Below, in pieces: positions 15,855-24,820 of a DNA stretch of 64,000 nt. The stretch is from assembly GCF_024228675.1 (NCBI RefSeq), contig NZ_CP100461.1, positions 2,415,398 through 2,479,397 on the forward strand. The letters are read 5' to 3'. This stretch comes from Salinigranum marinum. GTDB taxonomy: Archaea; Halobacteriota; Halobacteria; Halobacteriales; Haloferacaceae. The notes under the pieces were generated by a model that was not told the origin of the DNA, searched no databases, and worked only from the letters and a program-made list of their open reading frames with translations. How positions within the stretch are numbered: position 1 is the stretch's first letter; each line of letters starts with the position of its first letter. A program made the translations under genes and the position numbers.

Positions 15855-18026
15855 ATGACTCCAAGCGGTGATCGACGTCCGGCCCGCGTACGGAGCGACG
15901 CGCTCGAGCGCGTCACGGACGGAGTCGTCGCCGTCGACGCCGGCTTCCGGTACACGTACGTCAACTCGCGTGCCGAGGAGATCCTCGGAACGAACCGGCA
16001 AGTGCTGCACGGGTGTAAGATCTGGGAGGCGTTCCCCGAGACGACCGGGACGGTCGCCCAGCAGGCGATCACGGAGGCGATGGCGACGGGCCGTCAGACG
16101 TCGTTCGAGCGGTACAACGCCGAACTGGAGCAGTGGTTCGACGTCCAGGTCTACCCCGACGACTCCGGGCTCTCGATCTACTTCACCGACGTGACCGAAC
16201 AGCGCGATGCCGCGCGGGAACTCGAGCGGCGGAACCGACAGCTGACGGCGCTCGTCGAGAACACGTCGGACGCGATCTACATCAAGGACCGCGAGGGCCG
16301 GTACGAACTCATGAACGAGGCCGCCGCCGCGCTGTTCGGACGCGACCCCGAGTCCGTCGTCGGGGTGTGTGACCCGGCCCTGTTCGACGCCGAGAGCGCG
16401 GCCGCGATCCGCGGGGTCGACGAGCGGATCTTCGCGACCGGAGAGACGGACACGCGCGAGGCGGTCCGATACATCGACGGGACGCGGCACGTCTTCGACG
16501 ACGAGAAACACCCCTACCGCGACGAGGACGGTCGGATCGTCGGCGTGGTCGGCGTCAGCCGCGACGTCACGGAGCGGACACACCGCGAGCGGGAACTCAA
16601 GCGATATCGCGCCTTCGTCGAGAACGGCTCCGACGCCGTCACCGTCGTCGACGCCGACGGGACGATCACGTACGCGAGTCCCGCGATCGAGCGGATCACG
16701 GGCCGCGGGCCGGCGGAGATGGTCGGGACCGCGGCGCTCGATCACGTCCACCCGGACGACCGGGACCGGACCGCCGCGAGCCTCGCGACGTCGCTCGTCA
16801 AGCCGGGGGCGACGAGCAGCTGGGAGGGCCGGATCCGGCACGCCGACAGCTCGTGGGTGTGGGCGGAGTCGACCAGCGTCAACCGCCTCGACGACGACGA
16901 CGTGGGAGGGGTCATCGTCATCGGTCGGAACGTCACGAGCCGCCGGGAGCGCGAGCGCGAGCGCCACGAACTGGCCGAGGAGTACGAGGCCGTCTTCGAG
17001 AACGCCGGGGACGCGGTCTTCCTCGTCGAGGTCGACAGCGACGGCGACGGCGGCGAGGACGCCCCGACGGTCGAACCGACGTTCCGGTTCGTTCGGCTCA
17101 ACCCGTCGCAGGAGGCAGCGACCGGACTCGCGACCGAGACGGTACGGCGACGGACCCCGCGGGCGGTCCTCGGGGACGAACTCGGCGCGGAGGTCGAGGC
17201 GAACTACCGCCGGTGCGTCGAGGCGGGCGAGCCGATCACCTACGAGGAGGAGCTCGCGCTGCCGGGCGGGACGCGAACCTGGCAGACGAGGCTCGCACCG
17301 GTGACCGTCGACGGGGAGGTGACCCGGATCGTCGGGATCGCACGTGACATCACGCGTCGCGTCGAGCGCGAGCGCGAACTCCAGCGGAAGAACGACCGCC
17401 TCGACGAGTTCGCGAGCGTCGTCGCCCACGACCTCCGGAACCCGCTCAACGTCGCCCAGGGTCGTGCGAGGCTCGCACGGATCGACGGGGACGCGCACTA
17501 CGAACCGCTCGTCGCGGCGCTCGACCGCATGGAGACGATCATCGAGGACACGCTGATGCTCGCCAGACAGGGCGACAGCATCTCGACGACCGACCCGGTC
17601 GCGGTTGCGGCCCTCGTCCGACAGTGCTGGACGACGGTCGAGACGGGGGAGGCGGCGCTCGTCGTCGAGGACGACGTCACCGTCCGCGGCGATCGCGACC
17701 GACTGAGACACGTCTTCGAGAACCTGTTCCGGAACGCCGTGGAACACGGGTCCGCGAACGGGCCGCAGCCGGCCGATCACGTCACGGTTCGCGTCGGCCG
17801 GGTCGGCGCGGACGGCCTGTACGTCGAGGACGACGGCCCCGGGGTTCATCCGGACAGGCGCGAGTGGGTGTTCGAGCCCGGACACAAGTCCACGGCGGGG
17901 GGGACAGGGTTCGGGCTGACGATCGTTCGACGGATCGCCGAGGCCCACGACTGGACGGTCGTGATCACTGACGGCTCCGAGGGCGGGGCCCGGTTCGAGT
18001 TCGGCGGGATCGAGTTCGTCGACTAG
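15855..18026 (+). CDS. Multi-PAS sensor histidine kinase, soluble
   Basis: 723 aa with no transmembrane segment. Four PAS-type sensor domains occupy about residues 12-115, 130-250, 255-375 and 380-510, each closed by a D(V/I)T-x-R-type PAC end. The HisKA dimerisation domain has the phospho-acceptor H525 (VVAHDLRNPLN). The ATPase domain has the N box (ENLFRNAVEHG), G1 box (VEDDGPGV) and G2 box (GTGFGLTIVRRIAE). It would sense a cytosolic signal, perhaps redox or a small ligand, and autophosphorylate. No response regulator is adjacent, as is common for haloarchaeal orphan kinases. Convergent with the ABC permease gene, 15 nt away. Confidence 0.92.
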   Translation: MTPSGDRRPARVRSDALERVTDGVVAVDAGFRYTYVNSRAEEILGTNRQVLHGCKIWEAFPETTGTVAQQAITEAMATGRQTSFERYNAELEQWFDVQVYPDDSGLSIYFTDVTEQRDAARELERRNRQLTALVENTSDAIYIKDREGRYELMNEAAAALFGRDPESVVGVCDPALFDAESAAAIRGVDERIFATGETDTREAVRYIDGTRHVFDDEKHPYRDEDGRIVGVVGVSRDVTERTHRERELKRYRAFVENGSDAVTVVDADGTITYASPAIERITGRGPAEMVGTAALDHVHPDDRDRTAASLATSLVKPGATSSWEGRIRHADSSWVWAESTSVNRLDDDDVGGVIVIGRNVTSRRERERERHELAEEYEAVFENAGDAVFLVEVDSDGDGGEDAPTVEPTFRFVRLNPSQEAATGLATETVRRRTPRAVLGDELGAEVEANYRRCVEAGEPITYEEELALPGGTRTWQTRLAPVTVDGEVTRIVGIARDITRRVERERELQRKNDRLDEFASVVAHDLRNPLNVAQGRARLARIDGDAHYEPLVAALDRMETIIEDTLMLARQGDSISTTDPVAVAALVRQCWTTVETGEAALVVEDDVTVRGDRDRLRHVFENLFRNAVEHGSANGPQPADHVTVRVGRVGADGLYVEDDGPGVHPDRREWVFEPGHKSTAGGTGFGLTIVRRIAEAHDWTVVITDGSEGGARFEFGGIEFVD

Positions 18027-18041
18027 CCCCCGTCGTCGCAG

Positions 18042-19052
18042 TCAGTCCGAGGGGGACTCGGTCTCGTCGGTACCCATCCGGCCGACCTCCAGCGCGGCGT
18101 CCTCGCCGGTCGCGGTCTGCACCTTGCCCACGAGGACGGCGACGACGTAGATCGCGACCGCGACGAGGACGATGACGCCCCCCGCGGTCGCCTCGCCGTA
18201 GTACGAGACGCCGATCCCGAGCAGGACGGCGAGTTCGGCGAGCACGACAGAGACGACGAGCGACTCGCCGAAGCTGCGCGACACCTGCGCCGCACCGGCC
18301 ACGGGAACCACGAGCATCGCGGCGACGAGGATGACGCCCATGATCTGCATCGCGCCGACCACCACGAGGGCGGTCAGCATCACCACGACGCGGTTGTACC
18401 ACGACACCGAGATGCCCGACACCGCCGCGGCGGTCTCGTCGAACGTCACGTAGAGCAACTGGTTGCGCGTGACCCCGACCGTCGCGACGATGATCCCGAA
18501 CAGCACGAGGAGGATCGCCGCGTTCTCCGCCGAGACGGTCGAGAGGTTGCCGAAGAGGAACTGGTTGACGCCCACGGCGAGCCCGCCGGCGTTGATGCTG
18601 ATGAGCGTCGTCCCCAGGGCGAAGCCCGTCGAGAGGACGATCGCCATCGAGACGTCGTTGTACGCGTCGGTCGCCTCGGAGATGAGTTCGATCAACAGCG
18701 CCGCGAGCATGGCGACGACGACCGCCGTCAGGTACGGTGAGACGCCCAGGTCGATCACGGCGTTGAGGAACAGCCCGACGGCGACGCCCGCGAAGGCGGT
18801 GTGCGCCAACGCGTCGCCGATGAGCGCGAGCTGTCGGTGCACCAGAAAGGTCCCGATGAGCGGAGCCATCACCCCGATGCAGAGCCCGACGAGGATCGCC
18901 CGATGCATGAACTGGTACTGGAGGAGTTCGAGTCCCGTCCCCCGTGCGACCCAGAACATGACGTCTGACCACCAAGAGAGGAACCAGTACAGCGGCGCGA
19001 AGAAGGGGTCGAGCGGGCTCCCACCCGACTGGAGCACGGCGAAAGGAGTCAC
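18042..19052 (-). CDS. Metal ABC transporter permease, ABC-3 (ZnuB/TroC) family
   Basis: 336 aa. The start is GTG 19052, whose GTGA overlaps the ATPase stop, so the pair is translationally coupled; long upstream extension of the frame lies inside the ATPase gene. It has eight to nine hydrophobic segments with the family signature GDALAHTAFAGVAVG, expected to bind the ATPase, and ISINAGGLAVGVNQFLFG. It forms the membrane channel for Zn2+ or Mn2+ uptake with the two upstream gene products. The hydrophilic C terminus (~25 residues) is acidic. Confidence 0.92.
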   Translation of the reverse strand: MTPFAVLQSGGSPLDPFFAPLYWFLSWWSDVMFWVARGTGLELLQYQFMHRAILVGLCIGVMAPLIGTFLVHRQLALIGDALAHTAFAGVAVGLFLNAVIDLGVSPYLTAVVVAMLAALLIELISEATDAYNDVSMAIVLSTGFALGTTLISINAGGLAVGVNQFLFGNLSTVSAENAAILLVLFGIIVATVGVTRNQLLYVTFDETAAAVSGISVSWYNRVVVMLTALVVVGAMQIMGVILVAAMLVVPVAGAAQVSRSFGESLVVSVVLAELAVLLGIGVSYYGEATAGGVIVLVAVAIYVVAVLVGKVQTATGEDAALEVGRMGTDETESPSD

Positions 19053-19825
19053 GAAGAACCACCTAAGACGGCGGCGGCCGTCCCGAACGCCCGCGCGAGC
19101 GCGTCGCTCTCGACGAACTCCGCGGTGGGGCCGTCGAAGTAGATCTCGCGGTTGAGACAGACGACGCGCTCGGCGTGTTCGGTGACGGCGCTCAGGTCGT
19201 GCTCGATGAGCAGGATCGTGATCCCCTCCCCGTTCAGCGATTCGAGCAGGTCGTAGAACGCCTCGACCGACTCGACGTCCACGCCGACGGTGGGCTCGTC
19301 GAGGACGAGCAGGTCCGCTTCGCCGGCGAGCGCCCGGGCGATGAACGCCCGCTGGCGCTGGCCGCCCGACAGCTGTGTCACGCGGCGGTCGGCGAACGCC
19401 GTCATGCCGACCGTCTCGAGCGCTCGGTCGACGATCTCTCGATCCCGTCGCCCGAGCCGACCGAAGCCGACGTGGGGGAACCGGCCCATTCGGACGACCT
19501 CGCGGACGGTGATCGGCATCTCCTTCGACGCGCTGGCCTGCTGGGCGACGTAGCCGATGCGTGAGCCGTCGTCGAACCGGTGGGAGGGTTCGCCGAACAG
19601 CCGTGCGGTCCCCTCGTCGGGCCGGAGGAGCCCCAGCATGAGCTTCATCAGCGTCGACTTCCCCGAGCCGTTCGGCCCGACGATCGCGACGTACTCGCCG
19701 GGCTCTATCCGGAGGGAGATCCCCTCGACGACCGGCGTGGCTGTGTAGCCGAAGTCGACGGCGGAGAGTTCGACGAGCGGGCCCTCGTGTGCCGCTCGCG
19801 TCGCTGCGCCGTCCCGACGGCTCAC
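19049..19825 (-). CDS. Metal ABC transporter ATP-binding protein (ZnuC-like)
   Basis: 258 aa from GTG 19825, which overlaps the substrate-binding protein stop as GTGA, the same arrangement as the next junction. An ATG nine codons upstream (19852) is also in frame. Walker A is GPNGSGKST, the Q-loop is YVAQQ, the signature is LSGGQRQR, Walker B is LLVLDEP and the switch His is in LLIEHD; all are intact. It energises uptake through the ABC-3 permease. Operon order is binding protein, ATPase, permease. Confidence 0.94.
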   Translation of the reverse strand: MSRRDGAATRAAHEGPLVELSAVDFGYTATPVVEGISLRIEPGEYVAIVGPNGSGKSTLMKLMLGLLRPDEGTARLFGEPSHRFDDGSRIGYVAQQASASKEMPITVREVVRMGRFPHVGFGRLGRRDREIVDRALETVGMTAFADRRVTQLSGGQRQRAFIARALAGEADLLVLDEPTVGVDVESVEAFYDLLESLNGEGITILLIEHDLSAVTEHAERVVCLNREIYFDGPTAEFVESDALARAFGTAAAVLGGSS

Positions 19826-20916
19826 TCGAAGTTCCTCCACTGGTCGTTCCATCCCTCGATTGCGACCTCCTCGGGCGGTTTGTTCCCGAGGACGACTTCG
19901 AAGGTGGGCATGTTGATGTTGTCCGCGATCTCCTCGTAGCCCCAGCCCATCTCGACCCAGTCCTCCCGAACCCCCGCGTAGGGAGTGACCGGGTAGTACG
20001 CCTCGACGGGGGTCTCGGCGAGCAGTTGCTGGGCGGGTCGGCGCGTCTCGAACACCGCGGCACCGATGTACCTGATGTCGTTGTCCTCGATCACTCGCTT
20101 GGCCGCGGTGACATCCGACGGCTTGACGTCGCCGCTGGCGGCGAGGTTCACCACGAGCGGGCGCATCTCGACGCCGTACCGGACGCCGATGTACTGGAAG
20201 GCGTTGTGGGCCGCCAGTTGGACGACGTCCCGGTCGGCACTGTCGAAGATCGCCCGGTAGTCACGGTCGATCCGGTCCAGGACCTCCGTCTTGTACGCCT
20301 CGGAATTGGCGCGGAACGTCTCCTCGTGATCGGGGGCGAGGTCGACGAACCCCTCGGTGATGTTGTCGACCGACTGCTTGGCGCGCTGGGGGTCGAGCCA
20401 GAAGTGAGGGTCTTTCGCCCTGCCCTCGCCGACGCCCTCCTCCTCGGGGTCTAGGCTCGCGGCGAGGTCGACCAGTTCGACGCCCTCGCGGACGTTGATG
20501 AGCTGTGTGTCGACGTTGTCGTCTTTCAGGGTCTGGATCGCGCGGTCGGCCCACGGCTGGAACTCCGCCCCGACGTGGACGAACGCGTCCGCCTCGATGA
20601 TGTCCCGCGTGATGCTCGCGTTCGGCTCCCAGCCGTGACCGTGGAGGCCGGTCGGGACCAGGTTCCGCACCTGCAGCGGGGTGTCGCGTGCGATCTTGCG
20701 GGCGAAGTCGTAGAAGCTGAAGAAGGAGGCGACGACGACCGGGCCGTCGCCGTCGGCGGCACTGCCACCGGTTCCGTCGGCAGTGCTATCGCCCTGGTCC
20801 GATCGTCCGCCCGCAGTACAGCCAGCGAGACCCGCAGCCACCAGCGTCGTCCCGGCGGCGAGCGCCCGTCGCCGGGAGAAAGTTCGTCGTGTCCGCGAAG
20901 GAACCGCGTCGTTCAT
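19822..20916 (-). CDS. Metal ABC transporter substrate-binding lipoprotein (ZnuA/TroA family), Tat-exported
   Basis: 364 aa from ATG 20916. The N terminus has a twin-arginine motif (TFSRRRALAAG) and a lipobox (GLAGC), so it is exported folded and lipid-anchored outside the cell. The cluster A-I fold is marked by the His-rich ligand segments LHGHGWEPN, HVGAEFQ and DPHFWLDPQ, which bind Zn2+ or Mn2+. An acidic low-complexity linker follows the lipid-anchored Cys. It is the first gene of the operon, behind the TATA-like element at 20945-20951 and the palindrome at 20958-20977, which imply metal-responsive control. Confidence 0.93.
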   Translation of the reverse strand: MNDAVPSRTRRTFSRRRALAAGTTLVAAGLAGCTAGGRSDQGDSTADGTGGSAADGDGPVVVASFFSFYDFARKIARDTPLQVRNLVPTGLHGHGWEPNASITRDIIEADAFVHVGAEFQPWADRAIQTLKDDNVDTQLINVREGVELVDLAASLDPEEEGVGEGRAKDPHFWLDPQRAKQSVDNITEGFVDLAPDHEETFRANSEAYKTEVLDRIDRDYRAIFDSADRDVVQLAAHNAFQYIGVRYGVEMRPLVVNLAASGDVKPSDVTAAKRVIEDNDIRYIGAAVFETRRPAQQLLAETPVEAYYPVTPYAGVREDWVEMGWGYEEIADNINMPTFEVVLGNKPPEEVAIEGWNDQWRNFE

Positions 20917-20944
20917 ACCTACCACGACGATGGATGCCAAACAC

Positions 20945-20951
20945 AATAATA
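20945..20951 (-). promoter_or_regulatory. TATA-like box of the metal importer operon
   Basis: On the minus strand TATTATT lies 29-35 nt before the ATG at 20916, in the only AT-rich stretch upstream. Confidence 0.5.
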
Positions 20952-20957
20952 CTGTTG

Positions 20958-20977
20958 CTCTAATCTCTGAATTAGAG
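20958..20977. promoter_or_regulatory. Operator-like palindrome upstream of metal importer
   Basis: CTCTAAT-N6-ATTAGAG is a perfect 7-6-7 inverted repeat, located immediately upstream of the TATA element where it would cover the BRE. The size and position fit a DtxR/MntR-type or similar metalloregulator. No such regulator gene is in the window. Confidence 0.55.
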
Positions 20978-21171
20978 TTGTCTAAATCAACGGTGGAGTC
21001 GGGAGTCGACACGGGGTCTCGTCACGCCGTGTCGGGCCGAGGAGAGCGCCGACTGTTCGGTACGAGCCGTGAGGAAGCGTCGTGACTCGGCCGGGCGAAG
21101 GAGACCTGCCCGTCAGGAGGGTCGGTCGATGGGGCCGTGGCCGGGCTTCGTTCCCCGGGACCGCTGCCCCG

Positions 21172-21999
21172 TCAGCCGCTGAGCGGCTGGTAGATCGGGA
21201 GTTCGACGTGCGGGACCGGGACGCCGAACAGCGCGAGGCCGTGTGCGATCGGCATCAGTCCCAGGATCACGAACGCCACGCCGAGCGCGCGGTGGAGTCG
21301 GTCGCGGGAGGTGGCGTCGACCGACTGCACGACCGTCCCGTAGAGCAACAGCGTCGGAATCGTTCCGAGCCCTAAGACGCCGAGCGACACGACGCCGACG
21401 AGCGGGGAGCCGCGGGCGAACGCGTACAGATACGCCGGGTAGAGGATCGGACACGGCAACAGCCCGTGAATGAGCCCCAGGCCGACGATACCGGGCCCGT
21501 TCGCCAGCCCGTCGAACCGCGCCTGGAGCGTCCCGAACAGCCCGGCGACGCGCCCGACCAGTGGGAGTCCCGTCCCGCCGCCGTGTCCGCTCCCGCCTCC
21601 CGTCGTGTACCGGACGCCGGTGGCGACGATCCCGACGCCGACGACCAGCCCGACGGTCGCGCGAACCGCGTCGCCGACGACGAGGACGACTGACGCGGCG
21701 TCGAAGACGAACGCCCCGACGAGCCCGAACAGCCCGCCCAGCAGGGCGTAGCTCGCGGTTCGGCCGAGGTTGAACAGGAGGTGTTGGCGGAGCTCACGGA
21801 CCGAGAGGGCGGGGCCGGAGTCGGAGCTGAACCGGCTCGCGTACATCGTGACCAGCGGGCCGCACATGCCCAGACAGTGCGCACCGCCGAGCAGTCCGAT
21901 CAGGAGGAACGCCGAGAGTTCGAGCTGTTCGGCCGTGGAGAATCCGAGATGAAGGCCGACTGTCAAGAGCACGTCCGCCGTGAGCGAGGAGCCTACCAT
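21172..21999 (-). CDS. TauE/SafE-like (DsbD-related) membrane protein
   Basis: 275 aa from ATG 21999 (MVGSSLTADVLLTVG). Seven or so transmembrane segments. It has the signature LLGGAHCLGMCGPLV near residue 40 and a second Cys motif (GLLPCPILYPAY) in the middle, typical of the sulfite exporter TauE/SafE, UreH/CcoS-neighbour family related to DsbD/CcdA. Relatives are linked to heavy-metal handling or heme-copper oxidase maturation. A Gly/His loop (GGGSGHGGG) lies between the halves. It lies 172 nt downstream of the metal importer promoter on the same strand but is probably transcribed alone. Confidence 0.82.
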   Translation of the reverse strand: MVGSSLTADVLLTVGLHLGFSTAEQLELSAFLLIGLLGGAHCLGMCGPLVTMYASRFSSDSGPALSVRELRQHLLFNLGRTASYALLGGLFGLVGAFVFDAASVVLVVGDAVRATVGLVVGVGIVATGVRYTTGGGSGHGGGTGLPLVGRVAGLFGTLQARFDGLANGPGIVGLGLIHGLLPCPILYPAYLYAFARGSPLVGVVSLGVLGLGTIPTLLLYGTVVQSVDATSRDRLHRALGVAFVILGLMPIAHGLALFGVPVPHVELPIYQPLSG

Positions 22000-22342
22000 G
22001 GGAGTCACACAGACGATCTTGATCCGAGTCGGGCGTGACGACACTAATATGTTCACCCCGGTGCTCCCTGGCTGGGAACGCGGGACGTGGCCGACGAGAC
22101 ACGTACTCGCGAGCGGAGGGGAGCGGAGCCTCTCCCGAAATATTCGCCAGATCCAGTCTGTCACCCACACCGTACAGGTATTGTACCGCAGTCGTACGGA
22201 GTGACCTCCATCGGAGACACCGCTCCACAGCGCCACGTACTGGACGTACCTATCGGTGATGATCAGACGAGTAACTGATGGTGCCTTACCATATGTATCA
22301 GAATTATAAAATTAAAATAACGTACATTCCTCTCTCCCGCTC
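22000..22342. other. Divergent promoter region, 343 bp, with small inverted repeats
   Basis: It separates the TauE-like gene from phoD. It contains GTACA-N5-TGTAC (22172-22186), ATGGT-N5-ACCAT (22078 region excluded; the copy is at 22278-22292) just before the phoD TATA box, and TTATAAAAT (22304-22312), 31-39 nt before the phoD ATG. No coding frame is convincing. Confidence 0.5.
22304..22312 (+). promoter_or_regulatory. TATA box of the phoD-like gene
   Basis: TTATAAAAT within an AT-rich run (22301-22320), 31-39 nt before ATG 22343. The ATGGT-N5-ACCAT repeat (22278-22292) immediately upstream could be the site of a phosphate-responsive regulator; that link is a guess. Confidence 0.5.
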
Positions 22343-24589
22343 ATGGATCTAACCGATCCGGACACACCCGATCCGACGGCACAGAACCGTCGGCAGTTCA
22401 TGCAGCGAACCGGAGCCGCGTCGGTCGTTGCGGCTCTCGGCCTGTCCGGGCAGGCGACGACGGCGAGCGCGGCGGTCGACGAGAACGGCGAGTTTGAGCG
22501 CGACCCGTTCACGCTCGGCGTCGCTTCCGGCGACCCGCTGCCCGGCTCGGTTATCGTCTGGACGCGACTTGCTCCCGACCCGCTCGCCGTGGCGGGCGGG
22601 ATGCCGGACGAACCAGTGGACGTCGCGTGGAAGGTCGCGACCGATGACTCCGTAACCGACATCGTGGCGAGCGGAACCGCGACTGCCGAACCTGCCCACG
22701 CCCACACGGTCCACGTCGACGTATCGGGACTGGAGCCGAACACGGAGTACTACTACCAGTTTGCCGCCGGCGGCACCGAGAGTCCGATCGGCCGGACGAA
22801 GACGGCCCCTGGGCCGGGAACGAGCATCGACGAGTTCCGGTTCGCCTTCGCCTCCTGCCAGCAGTGGCCCGACGGCTACTTCACGCCGTTCGCGCACATG
22901 GCCGCGGACGACCTCGACCTGATCGTCCACCTCGGCGACTACATTTACGAGTACGGCATCGGGAACGACAGCGCCCGGGACACGTCACTCCCGCAGGATT
23001 TCCGGGCTGAGACGGAGACGCTGGAGCGGTACCGCCAGCAGTACGCCCTCTACAAGTCGGACCCCGACCTGAAGGCCGCCCACGCTAGCGCGCCGTGGCT
23101 CGTTACCCGCGACGACCACGAGGTCGATAATAACTGGGCCGGCGACGTCCCGCAGGATCCGGACAAACAGACCATGGAGGCGTTCTTGAAGCGGCGCGCC
23201 GTCGCGTTCAAAGTCTACTACGAGCACATGCCGTTCCGACTGGCCCAGAAGCCGGATGGGTCGAACCAGAAGCTCTACCGGAACTACGCGTTCGGCGACC
23301 TGATCGAGTTCAACGTCCTCGACACGCGGCTGTACCGCGACGACCAAGCGTGTGGCGACTCGTTCGTCGCCGTCGACTGCGCGGAGCGGTTCGCCGAGGA
23401 CCGCACGATCCTCGGCGACGCCCAAGAAGAGTGGCTGGTGGACAACCTCGAAACGTCCGAGGCGACGTGGGATGTCCTCGCCAACCAGCTGCCGATGGCG
23501 AAGATGGACTACAAGATCGGGTTATTCACCGGGAGCTCTGAGGGTGAGGGGTTCCGGACTGACCAGTGGGATGGCTACGTCGCCGACCAGAACACTGTCT
23601 TCCGGACGTTCGAAGATCACGTCCGGAACCCAATCGTCGTCACCGGCGACATCCACCGACACTTCGCGAACGACCTCGTCAGCCCCGACACGGGCGAGCC
23701 GATCGGCGCGGAGTTCGTCGGCACGTCGATCACCTCGGGTGGCGACGGCACCGATATGGACGCGTTCGGCGAGGAGATGATCGCCGAGAACGACAACGTG
23801 CGGTACTACAGCGGCAAGCGAGGGTACGTCCGATGTACCGTCAGGCCCGACGAGTGGCAGACCGACTACCGGGTCGTCGAGCACGTGACGAAACCCGAGT
23901 CACCGGTCCGGACGGACGCCCGGTTCACGGTCCGTGAGGGCACCCCGGGGCTCCAGCAACCACCGACGACGATCACGGCCGACTCGCTGGCGGTGCGCAA
24001 CGGGAAGGCGGGGACCGCGACGCTGTCGGGACGGTGGCTCCCGGACGGTTTCGCCGGCGGAGAGATCACCGTCACGGTCACCGAGCCCGAGGTGGCCACG
24101 CTCCGCGGCGTCGAGGTTGCCGACCCGTTCGGTCTCGCGGAGACGAACGTCAGCGACGACGACACCACCGCGACGATCAGGCTCGTCGATATCGAGGACG
24201 CAGTGCCGCCGGTGCCCGGCGGGACCGACGTCGAACTCGCGTCACTCACCGTCGCAGGCGGGACGGCGGGAACGACCGACGTCATGGTCACCGCCGACCG
24301 ACTCGACTCCGACGCCGGCGAGACGGTCGAGACCCGAACGTACCCGGGAGTGGTGGTCGTCGGACCGCCGCCAGTCGGCGACAACACGGCCGCGCCGTCC
24401 GACCTCGACGGCGACAGACGGTTCGAGGACCTCAACGGCAACGGCCGTCTCGACTACGACGACGTCACCACGCTGTTCGACGAGTTCGACGCCGACAGCG
24501 TCCGGCTGAACGAGGCCGCCTACGACTTCAACGAGAACGGCAAACTCGACTACGACGATGTCGTCGACCTCTACGAGCGAGTGAACTGA
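22343..24589 (+). CDS. phoD: Tat-exported PhoD-type alkaline phosphatase with cohesin-like and dockerin C terminus
   Basis: 748 aa. The twin-arginine signal (NRRQFMQRTG, then a hydrophobic run to ~residue 45) directs folded export. A PhoD N-terminal domain (~50-150) is followed by the metallophosphatase domain, with HLGDYIYEYG, TRDDHEVDNNW, LANQLPMAK and VVTGDIHRHFAND carrying the Fe3+/Ca2+ ligands of PhoD enzymes. It hydrolyses phosphomonoesters or diesters outside the cell for phosphate supply. The last ~210 residues are additional: a beta-rich segment resembling a cohesin (VTEPEVATLRGVEVAD), then a dockerin-like module with two Ca-binding repeats (DLNGNGRLDYDD and DFNENGKLDYDD, about 695-745). 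That combination is unusual for PhoD. Confidence 0.92.
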   Translation: MDLTDPDTPDPTAQNRRQFMQRTGAASVVAALGLSGQATTASAAVDENGEFERDPFTLGVASGDPLPGSVIVWTRLAPDPLAVAGGMPDEPVDVAWKVATDDSVTDIVASGTATAEPAHAHTVHVDVSGLEPNTEYYYQFAAGGTESPIGRTKTAPGPGTSIDEFRFAFASCQQWPDGYFTPFAHMAADDLDLIVHLGDYIYEYGIGNDSARDTSLPQDFRAETETLERYRQQYALYKSDPDLKAAHASAPWLVTRDDHEVDNNWAGDVPQDPDKQTMEAFLKRRAVAFKVYYEHMPFRLAQKPDGSNQKLYRNYAFGDLIEFNVLDTRLYRDDQACGDSFVAVDCAERFAEDRTILGDAQEEWLVDNLETSEATWDVLANQLPMAKMDYKIGLFTGSSEGEGFRTDQWDGYVADQNTVFRTFEDHVRNPIVVTGDIHRHFANDLVSPDTGEPIGAEFVGTSITSGGDGTDMDAFGEEMIAENDNVRYYSGKRGYVRCTVRPDEWQTDYRVVEHVTKPESPVRTDARFTVREGTPGLQQPPTTITADSLAVRNGKAGTATLSGRWLPDGFAGGEITVTVTEPEVATLRGVEVADPFGLAETNVSDDDTTATIRLVDIEDAVPPVPGGTDVELASLTVAGGTAGTTDVMVTADRLDSDAGETVETRTYPGVVVVGPPPVGDNTAAPSDLDGDRRFEDLNGNGRLDYDDVTTLFDEFDADSVRLNEAAYDFNENGKLDYDDVVDLYERVN

Positions 24590-24630
24590 GCGGGGGTCAG
24601 GCGGGACAGCGTGGGCGGCATGGGCGGCGC

Positions 24631-24795
24631 TCAGTCGACGTCCTCGGCGTCGGCACCGTCACGCTGTTCGAGGTATACTTCGCGCCACTCCTCGCTCGCG
24701 TTGACGACGATGCCGAGTGAGTCGCCCGCGGGCGTGAGCGAATACTCCACGCGAACCGGCTTCCGAGCGAACCATTTATACACGATGTAAAACAA
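24631..24795 (-). pseudogene. C-terminal remnant of an HxlR-type winged-helix regulator
   Basis: A minus-strand frame ending at the TGA 24633-24631 reads KPVRVEYSLTPAGDSLGIVV then EEWREVYLEQ. The VEYSLTPAG wing followed by a W at the end of the last helix is the C terminus of HxlR (DUF24) regulators. Upstream the frame is closed by a TGA (24798-24796), so the helix-turn-helix core is missing, leaving ~54 codons. No promoter-proximal start is convincing. Probably a decayed gene; it abuts the promoter of the 24821 gene. Confidence 0.6.
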
Positions 24796-24820
24796 TCAAT
24801 CGTCATAGAGAGTTGTTCAC

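Noticed and set aside
15774-17948. Long minus-strand frame (724 codons) opposite the histidine kinase
   Set aside because: It mirrors the kinase codons, is Arg/Val/Asp-rich and has no family features; the plus frame shows complete HisKA and ATPase motifs.
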